A DNA stretch of 64,000 nucleotides from Afifellaceae bacterium (GTDB lineage Bacteria; Pseudomonadota; Alphaproteobacteria; Rhizobiales; Afifellaceae), in the NCBI GenBank assembly GCA_028281235.1, contig JANQKG010000030.1, positions 84,117 to 148,116 of the forward strand, written 5' to 3'. Shown here in pieces: positions 1 through 7,944 of this stretch (positions are counted from its first letter, which is position 1; every line of letters starts with the position of its first letter). Under the pieces are notes generated by a model, which did no database searches, was not told the origin of the DNA, and worked only from the letters and a program-made list of their open reading frames with translations. A program made the position numbers and the translations under genes.

Positions 1-1066
1 TCTGTCCACCGCGCGATACCAATGATCCGCCGAGAAATGCCATGTCGGCAAGCCTGTACCAGAGCCCCATCTCGCCGATCGTATCGGCCAGATAGATGTC
101 GGTGTCGGCGTCGATCGCCTCATTCAGCGAGCGCCGGCGCACATGCTGCCCGGCTGATTGTATCGCTTCGGCCACGGCGTCGCCGCGCTTGGGGTGGCGG
201 GGCGCGACCACTGTCAGAAGCCGCGTGCCGCGGCGCGCCAATTCCGCATGCGCCGCCGCCACGACAGCCTCCTCTCCGGGATGCGTGCTGGCGGCCACCA
301 AGATCGGCCGGTCACCGGCCGCCTCGCGCATCTCGGCCAGCACGGCGTCGTCGACCGGCGGCGGCGGCACATCGAACTTCAGATTGCCGCAGACCTGAAC
401 GCGGGCCGCGCCGAGCGCGCGCAGACGATCCGCATCGGCGAGGGTCTGCGCCAGATAGAGCTGCGGGCGCGCAAGTACGGCGCGCGCCAATAGCGGGAAG
501 CGTTGCCATGACCGGAACGAGCGCTCCGACATCCTGGCGCTGACCACGACCAGCGGTACATTCCGTCGGTTCAGGCTCCTCAGCATGGTCGGCCAAAGCT
601 CCGACTCGGCGAAAAGCGCAAGATCGGGCCGCCAATGGTCAAGAAACCGACGCACGGTCACCGGCGTATCGATCGGCGCGAACTGATGCAGCGCCACGTC
701 GTTGAGACGCCGCGCCGCAACATCGGCGGCGGTGAGCGTTCCGGTGGTCAGGAGAATTGCCGGCCCGCTGTCGTGCAGGCGTCGGATAAGCGGTGCGGCG
801 GCGGCCGTCTCGCCAACGCTTGCGGCATGCACCCAGACCAGCGGTCCGTTCGGCCGCGCGAGGCTGGCCTTGCCGAAGCGCTCAGCGCGGCGGCTCCGAT
901 CTTCCTTGCCTCGCTTCGCCCGCCGGGTCAGCAGCGCGCCGGCAGCCGGCAGCGCCAGATATCCCGCCGCGCTGTAGAGCGCCAGCGCGGCTTCGCCGAG
1001 GAACGATGCGGCCGGCCAGTCCGGCGCCGCCTCAGCCTCCGGCGGCAGCGAGCTGGAGTTCGTCAC
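1..1066 (-). CDS. waaA: 3-deoxy-D-manno-octulosonic acid (KDO) transferase, 3' end outside window
   Basis: Transfers KDO from CMP-KDO to lipid IVA, the first committed step of LPS inner-core assembly, at the cytoplasmic face of the inner membrane. The minus-strand translation gives family hallmarks: GPLVWVHAASVGE near the N-terminus with the catalytic Glu, ILLTTGTLTAADV, DLALFAESELWPTML, VPLVVVSARMSERS and VCGNLKFD. About 355 codons are visible and the frame is still open at base 1, so the C-terminus lies outside. The start is uncertain. I chose GTG at 1066, which overlaps the end of the upstream transporter gene by 35 bases; an in-frame ATG at 1096 is the alternative. Same-strand position behind an MsbA-like exporter fits a lipid A/LPS operon. 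Confidence 0.93.
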   Translation of the reverse strand, partial: MTNSSSLPPEAEAAPDWPAASFLGEAALALYSAAGYLALPAAGALLTRRAKRGKEDRSRRAERFGKASLARPNGPLVWVHAASVGETAAAAPLIRRLHDSGPAILLTTGTLTAADVAARRLNDVALHQFAPIDTPVTVRRFLDHWRPDLALFAESELWPTMLRSLNRRNVPLVVVSARMSERSFRSWQRFPLLARAVLARPQLYLAQTLADADRLRALGAARVQVCGNLKFDVPPPPVDDAVLAEMREAAGDRPILVAASTHPGEEAVVAAAHAELARRGTRLLTVVAPRHPKRGDAVAEAIQSAGQHVRRRSLNEAIDADTDIYLADTIGEMGLWYRLADMAFLGGSLVSRGGQ

Positions 1067-2867
1067 CGAGAAGCTGTGCCTTGACCATGCTTGCATATCT
1101 GCCGCGCTGCGCCACCAGCTCTTGGTGCGTGCCGGACTCAAGAACACGGCCTTCTTCCATGTAACAGATCATGTCGGCCTTCTTCACGGTCGACAGGCGG
1201 TGGGCGATCATCACCACCGTGCGCCCCGACAACAGGCGCTCCATCGCCGCCTGCACCTTGGCCTCCGATTCCGCATCAAGTGCGCTGGTCGGCTCGTCGA
1301 GCAGCAGGATGGGTGTGTCGCGCAGCATAGCCCGGGCAAAAGCAATGCGCTGGCGCTCACCGCCTGACAGGCGCGTCCCGGACTCGCCCACCTGCGTCTG
1401 ATAGCCGTCCGGCAGCCGCATGATGAAATCGTGCGCCGCAGCCGCCTCCGCCGCGGCCGCGATCTCCTCTTCGCTGGCGCCCTCCGATCCGTAAGAGATG
1501 TTGGCGGCGATGGTGTCGTCGAACAGCACCGGATCCTGCGTGAGCAGCGCGGAGGCGCCGCGCACGCTTGAGATCGTCACGCCCTGGATGTCCTGACCGT
1601 CGATCAGCACGCCCCCACTGTCCGGATCGAAGAAGCGGAGGATGAGATTGAGTACGGTGCTCTTGCCGGCGCCGCTCGGCCCGACAAGCGCCACCTTGCG
1701 TCCCGCTGGCACCTCCAGGTCGAAATCGCGCAACACAGGGCCGCTGCCATCGTAGGAGAAGCAGACATTGCGGAAGCTGATGGCGCCGCCGCCGAGGCGC
1801 AGCGGCTTCGCACCGCGCGCCTCGTTGACGTGCGAGGAATAGTCGATCACGGAGAAGACGCGCTGCGCCGCCAAAAGGCCCTCACTGATGGAGGCCATGA
1901 CGGTGGCCAGCATCTTCATGGGCTGAAAAGCGAGCAGCCCGGCGGTCATGAAGCCCATGAAATGGCCGAGCGTGACGTTGCCCTGGATGCCCTGCCAACC
2001 GCCGTAAAACAGCACCGCGGCAATGCCGATGCCGGTGAACGCCTCCCAGGCCGGCCCGACCGCGGCGCGTGAGCGGGTCCCGCGCATGAGGTATTTGCGC
2101 AACTTACGAACGATACGGCGCAGGCGCTGTCCTTCATTCGCTTCCTGACCATAGGCTTTGACGACGCGCATCCCGACCAGGGTCTGCGTGAGCATCGAGT
2201 TCAGATGCCCTGCCTCCTGCATGGTCTGCCCGGCCGCGCGTCTGATGCGGCGCTTCTGCTTGCCGAGATTGATGATTGCGACCGGTGCACCGATCAGGAC
2301 AAGCAGGCTCAAGCGCCAGTCCATGTAGAACATGGCGCCCAGAAGGGCGACGACCGTCAGCGTGCTCTTGACCAGGCGCAGCAGGGCGCTGGTGCCGGCG
2401 CGGTCGATGGTCTGCACATCATGGACAAAGGCAGAGACGAAGCGACCGGAATGGAACTCCTGAACCCAGGCCAGGTCCGCCGCAGCGATCGTATCGAACA
2501 TGCGCACACGCAAATCGGCGACGATCTTGGTGGAGAGCGAGCCCTCTGCGACGGAGGTCAGCCAGCTTGCCGCGGCGCGGACGGCGATCAGCACCACCGC
2601 CAGAACCGGCAGGATGTAGACAAGGGTCCCGTCCTTGGCGACGAAGACGTCGTCGCCAATTCGTTGCAGAAGAAACGGGACGGCACCAGCGGAAGCGGCG
2701 ATGAGCGCCATGCCGACTACAGTGAGCGCGAGAATGCGCCGATGCGGCCAGAAGAACTCGACGATCAGACGCCTGAATATCGGCCAGGCAACAAACTCCT
2801 CATCGGGGCGTGCGTCGAACGTGAACTTGCCGGACGCGACGCCACCGACGGTATCGGCCTTGCTCAT
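1032..2867 (-). CDS. msbA: MsbA-type lipid A/LPS ABC exporter (fused permease-ATPase)
   Basis: 611-residue half-transporter with an N-terminal six-helix ABC membrane domain (about residues 40-345) and a C-terminal nucleotide-binding domain. Walker A is GPSGAGKST (396-404), the ABC signature LSGGERQR lies near 505, and Walker B ILLLDEPTSALD near 530, followed by the H-loop IAHRLST. Family knowledge: such proteins flip lipid A-core or related glycolipids across the inner membrane using ATP. Its place between a DUF4170 gene (4-base ATGA overlap) and waaA supports a lipid A role, but the sequence alone cannot exclude another lipid or polysaccharide substrate. The ATG at 2867 is fixed by the overlap with the upstream stop codon. 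Confidence 0.88.
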   Translation of the reverse strand: MSKADTVGGVASGKFTFDARPDEEFVAWPIFRRLIVEFFWPHRRILALTVVGMALIAASAGAVPFLLQRIGDDVFVAKDGTLVYILPVLAVVLIAVRAAASWLTSVAEGSLSTKIVADLRVRMFDTIAAADLAWVQEFHSGRFVSAFVHDVQTIDRAGTSALLRLVKSTLTVVALLGAMFYMDWRLSLLVLIGAPVAIINLGKQKRRIRRAAGQTMQEAGHLNSMLTQTLVGMRVVKAYGQEANEGQRLRRIVRKLRKYLMRGTRSRAAVGPAWEAFTGIGIAAVLFYGGWQGIQGNVTLGHFMGFMTAGLLAFQPMKMLATVMASISEGLLAAQRVFSVIDYSSHVNEARGAKPLRLGGGAISFRNVCFSYDGSGPVLRDFDLEVPAGRKVALVGPSGAGKSTVLNLILRFFDPDSGGVLIDGQDIQGVTISSVRGASALLTQDPVLFDDTIAANISYGSEGASEEEIAAAAEAAAAHDFIMRLPDGYQTQVGESGTRLSGGERQRIAFARAMLRDTPILLLDEPTSALDAESEAKVQAAMERLLSGRTVVMIAHRLSTVKKADMICYMEEGRVLESGTHQELVAQRGRYASMVKAQLLGDELQLAAAGG

Positions 2868-3106
2868 TGGCCGTCTTCCGGATCGAGCAGCCGGTGAAGA
2901 TGCACGATGAAATAGCGCATCTGGGCGTTGTCGACCGTCATCTGCGCCTTTTCCTTCCAGGCTTTGTAGGCTTCGGCGTAATTGGGATAGACCCCGACAA
3001 TATCGAGTTGGTCGAGATCGCGAAAGCGCACCTTGTCCAGCGCCTCCAGCTCGCCGCCGAAGACCAGATGCAGGAGTTGGTCGCGTGCGTTCGCCGTCTC
3101 GCTCAT
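2864..3106 (-). CDS. DUF4170 family small protein
   Basis: 80-residue soluble protein with no signal peptide or membrane segment. It resembles DUF4170, a short alphaproteobacterial family of unknown function usually found beside cysQ and waaA. Visible features are a central LDIVGVYPNYAEAYKAWKEK segment and an aromatic, histidine-containing C-terminus ending MRYFIVHLHRLLDPEDG. It overlaps cysQ upstream and the exporter gene downstream by four bases each, so the four minus-strand genes are almost certainly co-transcribed and translationally coupled. The function is unknown; the context suggests an accessory role in LPS export or core assembly, which is inference only. Confidence 0.8.
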   Translation of the reverse strand: MSETANARDQLLHLVFGGELEALDKVRFRDLDQLDIVGVYPNYAEAYKAWKEKAQMTVDNAQMRYFIVHLHRLLDPEDGQ

Positions 3107-3930
3107 CGGGGCTCCTTCGGTGGCCCGGCGGTCAGCCCTTTTCCGACATCCCGCTGGGCGCCTCGCACAGTCGCCAGCGCCGCAGGCAGCAGCGAATCGT
3201 TGGCGGCCGCCAAAGCGCCATGGCGCGGGACTTCTTCGTTATAACACAGCACGTTGCCGTTGACCTCCGTCAGCCGGCCGCCGGCTTCGTGCACCAAAAG
3301 GTCACACGCCGCAAGGTCCCAATCGTGGGCGCGGGGGCTGGCGAGCGCCACGTCGATCCGGCCGGTCGCCACAGAGGCGACGCGATAAGCGAGCGACGGC
3401 ACATAATCGGTGAGTTTGGCGCCGAGTTCGCCGACGGTCGGTGTGCGCATCCATCCGCGCGGACCGGACAGGCGTGCGCCGGCCATCTGCGTGCGGTTCG
3501 TCACAGTGAGACGCCCCGCCCCCATCCAGGCGCCGGCGCCGCGGCTTGCGGTGTACAGCTCGTCGCGAGCCGGGACGTTGAGGGCCGCGGCAATCGGGCG
3601 GCCCTTCTCAACAACGGCAAGTGAGACGCACCAACGCTCGTCACCGGCAATGAAAGCCTTGGTGCCGTCGATCGGATCGACGACGAAGATCGTGTCGCAC
3701 GCCCGCCGCGCGGGATCATCGGCCGTCTCCTCCGACAGCCATCCATATTGGGGGCGTGCGGCCAACAACTCGCGGCGCAGAAAATCGTCCACCGCCATAT
3801 CGGCCTCCGTCACAGGCGAGCCGCCATCCTTCGACCAGATGAGCGGGTCAGCGCGAAAATAGCGCATAGCGAGCGCGCCGGCGGCGCGCGCGGCCTCTGT
3901 AAGAAGCTCCAGATCGGTCTCCAACGCCAC
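3103..3930 (-). CDS. cysQ: 3'(2'),5'-bisphosphate nucleotidase, CysQ/inositol monophosphatase family
   Basis: 275-residue Mg-dependent phosphatase, expected to convert 3'-phosphoadenosine 5'-phosphate to AMP, recycling a by-product of sulfate assimilation. Metal-site motifs of the superfamily are present: GWLSEET (about 63-69), VDPIDGTKAFI (about 85-95) and HDWDLAACDLLVHEAGG (about 203-219). The start is GTG at 3930, preceded by an AAGGA-like ribosome binding site at good distance; no in-frame ATG fits. It is the first gene of a four-gene minus-strand unit. The inositol monophosphatase superfamily has overlapping substrates, so PAP is the most probable but not the only one. Confidence 0.87.
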   Translation of the reverse strand: MALETDLELLTEAARAAGALAMRYFRADPLIWSKDGGSPVTEADMAVDDFLRRELLAARPQYGWLSEETADDPARRACDTIFVVDPIDGTKAFIAGDERWCVSLAVVEKGRPIAAALNVPARDELYTASRGAGAWMGAGRLTVTNRTQMAGARLSGPRGWMRTPTVGELGAKLTDYVPSLAYRVASVATGRIDVALASPRAHDWDLAACDLLVHEAGGRLTEVNGNVLCYNEEVPRHGALAAANDSLLPAALATVRGAQRDVGKGLTAGPPKEPR

Positions 3931-4103
3931 GCAAACAATTCCTTTCAGCCTGAAACGAAAGCGGATTCAGCTTTCAATTACCGTGATTTAGGGATGAAAA
4001 GCATTAACCACAGACCTTAAGCAGTTTAGGCAAATTGAGGGCTAGTGTCGCCTGTGCAAGAGGCCGAAACGGTCCGTAGTAAAAGAATTCGCGTCGAACA
4101 GAA

Positions 4104-4622
4104 ATGGACGAAGTCCACTCAAATCCGGCGGGTCGTTCAACTGAACGGCCCGCCACCTTTCCAGACGCTTTCCTATACAGAGGGCGATCTGGCGACGGTG
4201 CGGAATGTCTTGCTACTTTTGACCGGGGGACAATCCTGATGTCTCGACCAGTTGCCGGCCTTGCCTGCCGCATTCGCGTTCCGGTTCGCCAATATGAGGC
4301 GGTCGCCGTTTTGATGCGCGACACACGCCACGTCATTCGTCTCCTGCATCGCGACGCCGGGCTGTCGATCGACGTGGAAGAGTTCGACACGTTCGAGACG
4401 GCGGAAGATTATGGCGACCGGCTCGCCAGTTTCCTCAATCTGCCGGCGATGATGATGGCCGGCGCACCTGGAACCGGGGCGGCGCGCAAGCCCGCCGCAT
4501 CGCGGCGTCGCCGCGGCCTGCCCGTCCGCGGGCGACGGCCGCGCTTCCTGATGCGCCGCCGTCCAGGCGGCGACGGCGCGACCGAGAAGGTCGAAGGGCG
4601 CGAGATCATCGCGCGCAACTGA
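4104..4622 (+). CDS. DUF6101-like conserved rhizobial protein
   Basis: 172-residue protein transcribed divergently from cysQ. A compact N-terminal region (residues 1-115; VAGLACRIRVPVRQYEAVAV and FLNLPAMMMAG are its most recognisable stretches) is followed by a very basic Arg-rich tail (RRRRGLPVRGRRPRFLMRRR). This layout matches my recollection of DUF6101, a Hyphomicrobiales family of unknown function often near ubiA and cysQ. The long start at 4104 is preferred because its N-terminal residues resemble that family; a shorter ATG at 4239 has a better purine-rich ribosome binding site (GGGGGA), so the start remains open. No catalytic motif was recognised. The tail could bind nucleic acid or acidic lipid, but this is speculation. 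Confidence 0.65.
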   Translation: MDEVHSNPAGRSTERPATFPDAFLYRGRSGDGAECLATFDRGTILMSRPVAGLACRIRVPVRQYEAVAVLMRDTRHVIRLLHRDAGLSIDVEEFDTFETAEDYGDRLASFLNLPAMMMAGAPGTGAARKPAASRRRRGLPVRGRRPRFLMRRRPGGDGATEKVEGREIIARN

Positions 4623-4811
4623 GCATCCTCAGAGCCTGTCTGAAGAATCAACTGCACGGCGCGCGACCGGATCATCAGACGTTCGCGCCCGCCAACATGG
4701 TCGGTCCCGGCTCTGAAATCAAAGAATAAGAGCCCTGAACCGGCCTTGTCCCGGCAGCGGCCGTCTGATCCGCTATCGACAAGGCACGCGGCCAGCAATC
4801 TCAAACGGGCT

Positions 4812-5738
4812 CTAAATCGCGACGAGCGCGTCGGCCACAAGGCCGGCGAAGATAATCCATCCGGTGACCGTGTTGGCGCGGAAGCGCGCCAGGCAATTGG
4901 GCGGATCGTCGGGAACGAGGGTGACGATCAGCCACATCGCGTGAAGCAGCGCCGCGCCGAGCGCTGCGAAAGCGAACAATCCGGCATCGGCCAGCGCAAA
5001 GGCGAATCCGATGAGCACGAACGCCGCGACATAGAAGGCGGCGATGCCGCTTTGCGAGCGCCGGCCGAAAAGCCGGGCGGTGGAGCGCACGCCGATCAGC
5101 GCGTCGTCCTCCTTGTCCTGCAGCGCGTAGATCGTGTCGTAGCCGATCGTCCATAAGACGGCGCCGACATAAAGCACGATCGGCGCAATGGCGAGCTCGC
5201 CGAAGATTGCTGCCCAACCGACCAGCGCACCCCACGAAAACGCCAGGCCGAGCACGAATTGCGGCCAATCGGTCACGCGCTTGGCGAAGGGATAGGCTGC
5301 GACGACGAGCAGTGATGCAAGGCCGATAGCGATGGTGAAGAGGTTGAACTGAAGAAGCACCAGCGCACCAACCAGCGCCTGCAGCACGAGAAACACCAGC
5401 GCCTGTGTCGGCGTCACAGCGCCGGCGGGAAGCGGCCGGTTGCGGGTACGCTCAACCTGCGCATCGAAGTCGCGGTCGATCAGATCATTGTAGGTGCAGC
5501 CGGCGCCGCGCATGGCGATTGCGCCGATCAGGAAAAGGAGAAGGTGCCAGACATTCGGCACCGCATAGCCGGCGGCGACGGCAGCGAGTGCCGCCGACCA
5601 CCAGCACGGCCACAGAAGCAGCCACCAGCCGATCGGCCTGTCCCAACGGGCCAGCCGGCCGTACGGCTTGAGCCATTCCGGCGCGAAGCGGTCGAGCCAG
5701 TTGCGCGGCGGGGCGTCGGGGAGGACGTGGGCCGTCAT
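4812..5738 (-). CDS. ubiA: 4-hydroxybenzoate polyprenyltransferase
   Basis: About 308 residues with eight or nine hydrophobic segments, typical of the UbiA integral-membrane prenyltransferases. It attaches the polyprenyl tail to 4-hydroxybenzoate in ubiquinone synthesis. The first Asp-rich motif is NDLIDRDFD inside GAGCTYNDLIDRDFDAQVER, and the second region is DTIYALQDKEDD. I use the ATG at 5738; an in-frame GTG lies two codons earlier at 5744. The gene starts only 15 bases after the stop of higA on the same strand, so transcription from the toxin-antitoxin promoter probably runs into ubiA unless a separate promoter lies inside higA. Confidence 0.94.
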   Translation of the reverse strand: MTAHVLPDAPPRNWLDRFAPEWLKPYGRLARWDRPIGWWLLLWPCWWSAALAAVAAGYAVPNVWHLLLFLIGAIAMRGAGCTYNDLIDRDFDAQVERTRNRPLPAGAVTPTQALVFLVLQALVGALVLLQFNLFTIAIGLASLLVVAAYPFAKRVTDWPQFVLGLAFSWGALVGWAAIFGELAIAPIVLYVGAVLWTIGYDTIYALQDKEDDALIGVRSTARLFGRRSQSGIAAFYVAAFVLIGFAFALADAGLFAFAALGAALLHAMWLIVTLVPDDPPNCLARFRANTVTGWIIFAGLVADALVAI

Positions 5739-5753
5739 CGTCACGTGATCGTG

Positions 5754-6065
5754 CTACGCGGCGTGAATGGTCGGGATGTCACTCACGTCGATTGCTTGCT
5801 CAGCCTGCCACGTATCGTAGGCCGCCTGCATCCTGACCCATATGCCTGCGCCATCGCCGAAGAGCTTACCCAGTCGCACCGCTACAGCTGGCGACACAGG
5901 CTTCCGTCCCTCCAAGATATCGTGGAGATGTTGCCGGGAGATCCCGAGAAGCGTGGCAATCTCCGTCTTGGTGCGGCCGACAGCGGGGATAACCTCGTCG
6001 CGCAGAAGCGCGCCGGGATGCGTCGGGCATCGGCGTCGGTCGCGCCTGGCTGGATACTCGGTCAT
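5754..6065 (-). CDS. higA: HigA-type antitoxin (Xre helix-turn-helix)
   Basis: 103-residue HigA family antitoxin. It begins MTEYPARR, contains the family-typical CPTHPGALLRDEVIP, then a helix-turn-helix (TKTEIATLLGISRQHLHDIL) and the conserved ILEGRKPVSPAVAVRLGKLF. Family role: it binds and neutralises the HigB ribonuclease and represses the operon through its helix-turn-helix. The start at 6065 is chosen over the longer open frame because it has a GGAG ribosome binding site and lies 37 bases after the toxin stop. The toxin-first order is characteristic of higBA. ubiA follows closely on the same strand. Confidence 0.88.
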   Translation of the reverse strand: MTEYPARRDRRRCPTHPGALLRDEVIPAVGRTKTEIATLLGISRQHLHDILEGRKPVSPAVAVRLGKLFGDGAGIWVRMQAAYDTWQAEQAIDVSDIPTIHAA

Positions 6066-6102
6066 GACTCGCTCCACGGCATGGCGATCATCGACGGGTT
6101 CA

Positions 6103-6381
6103 TCAATGGTACTGCTCAAAATCGACCCGTTCAGCGTCACCTTCACCGAATTCGAATGTGATGCACCACGGGCCGTTGACGTGAACCGAATACCGAACGG
6201 GGTCAAAGCCTTTCAGCGCATGGAAGTCGAAACCGGGGACGTTCATTTCTTCCGCGACCTCGGCGACGTCCAAACGATCAAGGCGCACCAGAATTCGCCT
6301 ATGTAAACGCTTGTCGATCTTTCCGGTTTTTCCAGTGGCCCAAAGATCGGCGAGCGCCTTGTTCTTGAACGACCGGATCAC
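6103..6381 (-). CDS. higB: HigB-type toxin (RelE/ParE superfamily mRNA endonuclease)
   Basis: 92-residue toxin starting MIRSFKNKALADLW, a common opening of HigB (RelE-like plasmid maintenance killer) proteins, with RILVRLDRLDVAEV in the middle and the C-terminal strand segment YSVHVNGPWCITFEF. HigB toxins cut mRNA on translating ribosomes. The start codon is GTG at 6381, lying directly behind an 11-base-arm palindrome and a candidate promoter (6384-6416), which suggests a leaderless or very short-leader message. The family-conserved C-terminal basic and aromatic residues are present, so the toxin looks intact. It is divergent from purD. Confidence 0.87.
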   Translation of the reverse strand: MIRSFKNKALADLWATGKTGKIDKRLHRRILVRLDRLDVAEVAEEMNVPGFDFHALKGFDPVRYSVHVNGPWCITFEFGEGDAERVDFEQYH

Positions 6382-6383
6382 TC

Positions 6384-6416
6384 GGCGTAAGCTAATAGCT
6401 TACGCCACCTTGTCAA
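6384..6416 (-). promoter_or_regulatory. higBA promoter and operator palindrome
   Basis: On the minus strand a TTGACA -35 box (6411-6416) is followed after exactly 17 bases by AGCTTA (6388-6393) as -10. A 23-base perfect palindrome (arms GGCGTAAGCTA / TAGCTTACGCC with one central base, 6384-6406) covers the -10 and most of the spacer. This is the expected site for HigA autorepression. The predicted transcript start falls at or within a base or two of the higB GTG. Confidence 0.75.
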
Positions 6417-6455
6417 CACATCGCGTGCAGGATTGCGCGCCGGCCAAACGGGCAC

Positions 6456-7715
6456 ATGAAAGTCCTTCTCATCGGATCGGGCGGGCGCGAGCATTCGCTG
6501 GCCTGGGCGCTTGCGGCCTCGCCGCTTCTGACCAAGCTCTACGCCGCGCCGGGCAATGGCGGCATCTCTGACATCGCGGAATGCGTCGCGCTTGACGTAA
6601 GCGACCATTCCGCCGTTGCGGGATTCTGCCGCGATAACAAGATCGACCTCGTGGTCATCGGACCGGAAGCGCCGCTGGTCGCCGGGCTGGTCGACGACCT
6701 TGAGGCGGCCGGCATCCGTGCCTTCGGCCCGACCAAGGCGGCGGCGCAGATTGAGGGCTCCAAGGGCTTCACCAAGGAGCTGTGCCGCGACGCCGGCATT
6801 CCCACCGCCGCCTATCAGCACTTCACCGATCACGACGCGGCACGCGACTATGTGCGCTCGCACGCCCTTCCCGTCGTGGTGAAGGCCGACGGACTTGCCG
6901 CCGGCAAGGGCGTCACTGTCGCCGCCAGCCGTGAAGAAGCGATCGCGGCGCTCGACGCGATCTTCGCAGACAGCGACGCGGCCGTGGTGATCGAAGAATT
7001 TCTGGACGGCGAGGAAGCGAGCGTCTTCGCGCTCTCAGACGGGCATAACGTTATCCCCTTCGGCACGGCCCAGGACCACAAGCGCGCCTTTGACGGCGAC
7101 ACCGGCCCCAATACCGGCGGCATGGGTGCCTATTCGCCTGCGCCGGTGGTGACGGAAGCGGTGATGGCGCGCGTCATGGCGGAGATCATCGAGCCGACGG
7201 TCGCGGCTTTGGCGGCGCGCGGCATCCGCTATCGCGGCGTGCTCTATGCCGGGCTGATGATCAATGCGGGGGGGCCGAAGCTCATCGAATACAACGCCCG
7301 CTTCGGCGATCCGGAGTGCCAGGTGCTGATGCTGCGGCTGCAGGACGATCTTCTTGCCATCCTCAACGCGGCGGTCGACGGCGCGCTTGATCAGATCAGC
7401 ATTCGCTGGCGCGACGAGGCGGCGCTGAGCGTCGTCGTTGCCGCCAAGGGTTATCCCGGCGCCTATGAGAGCGGCAGCGAAATCGGAGGGCTTGCTGAGG
7501 CTGCAGCACCGCCCGGCGTGGAGATCTTTCACGCCGGAACCCGTCGCGATGGTGGACGCATCCTTTCCGCCGGCGGGCGCGTGCTCGGGGTCTCAGCAAT
7601 CGGTCAAACGATCGCCGAAGCGCAGGCGCGCGCCTATGAGGCGGTTGACCGCCTCGACTGGCCGGACGGCTTCTGCCGCCGCGACATCGGCTGGCGGGCG
7701 CTCAGAGCCTTTTGA
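6456..7715 (+). CDS. purD: phosphoribosylamine-glycine ligase (GAR synthetase)
   Basis: 419 residues, normal PurD length. ATP-grasp enzyme joining phosphoribosylamine and glycine in step two of de novo purine synthesis. It opens [19 protein letters not shown], and shows [19 protein letters not shown], the ATP-grasp segment [18 protein letters not shown] (about 143-160), [11 protein letters not shown] and [12 protein letters not shown] near 285. The ATG at 6456 matches the family start. It is divergent from higB with 74 bases between, containing the higBA palindrome. No other pur gene is adjacent. Confidence 0.97.
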   Translation: MKVLLIGSGGREHSLAWALAASPLLTKLYAAPGNGGISDIAECVALDVSDHSAVAGFCRDNKIDLVVIGPEAPLVAGLVDDLEAAGIRAFGPTKAAAQIEGSKGFTKELCRDAGIPTAAYQHFTDHDAARDYVRSHALPVVVKADGLAAGKGVTVAASREEAIAALDAIFADSDAAVVIEEFLDGEEASVFALSDGHNVIPFGTAQDHKRAFDGDTGPNTGGMGAYSPAPVVTEAVMARVMAEIIEPTVAALAARGIRYRGVLYAGLMINAGGPKLIEYNARFGDPECQVLMLRLQDDLLAILNAAVDGALDQISIRWRDEAALSVVVAAKGYPGAYESGSEIGGLAEAAAPPGVEIFHAGTRRDGGRILSAGGRVLGVSAIGQTIAEAQARAYEAVDRLDWPDGFCRRDIGWRALRAF

Positions 7716-7750
7716 AGTATCACCCTCACGGCGGGCGCGCCATGCACTCC

Positions 7751-7784
7751 TAACCTCCCCCTTGAGGGGAGGGTTGGGCTGCGG
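7751..7784. repeat. GC-rich palindrome, solo copy related to the DUF559-flanking repeats
   Basis: In the 229-base gap between purD and the patatin gene there is a hairpin core CCTCCCCCTTGAGGGGAGGG. It differs by one internal base from the core CCTCCCCCTTGCGGGGAGG found on both sides of the DUF559 gene at 31086-31600. It may also act as a terminator-like structure after purD, though there is no T-run. Confidence 0.6.
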
Positions 7785-7944
7785 TGGAGCCCTATCCGCA
7801 GAACATCAAAGAGCATGCCGCGGAAATGGGACGAAGCTCTAAGCGGTAAGCACGCTGGTTAACCGGACATATCGATTTTCTGATGTATTGTGTACTTGTT
7901 GCGGCATGTTTGTCTCGCCAGGTTCTGCGTGAAGGGACGCTGCC

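Noticed and set aside
22..543. Plus-strand frames at the left end
   Set aside because: The minus strand encodes clear KDO transferase motifs here, so the plus-strand frames are shadows.
3994..4022. Possible CtrA-like TTAA...TTAA site between cysQ and the DUF6101-like gene
   Set aside because: The two TTAA half-sites are nine bases apart instead of seven and the flanks do not fit, so evidence is too weak.
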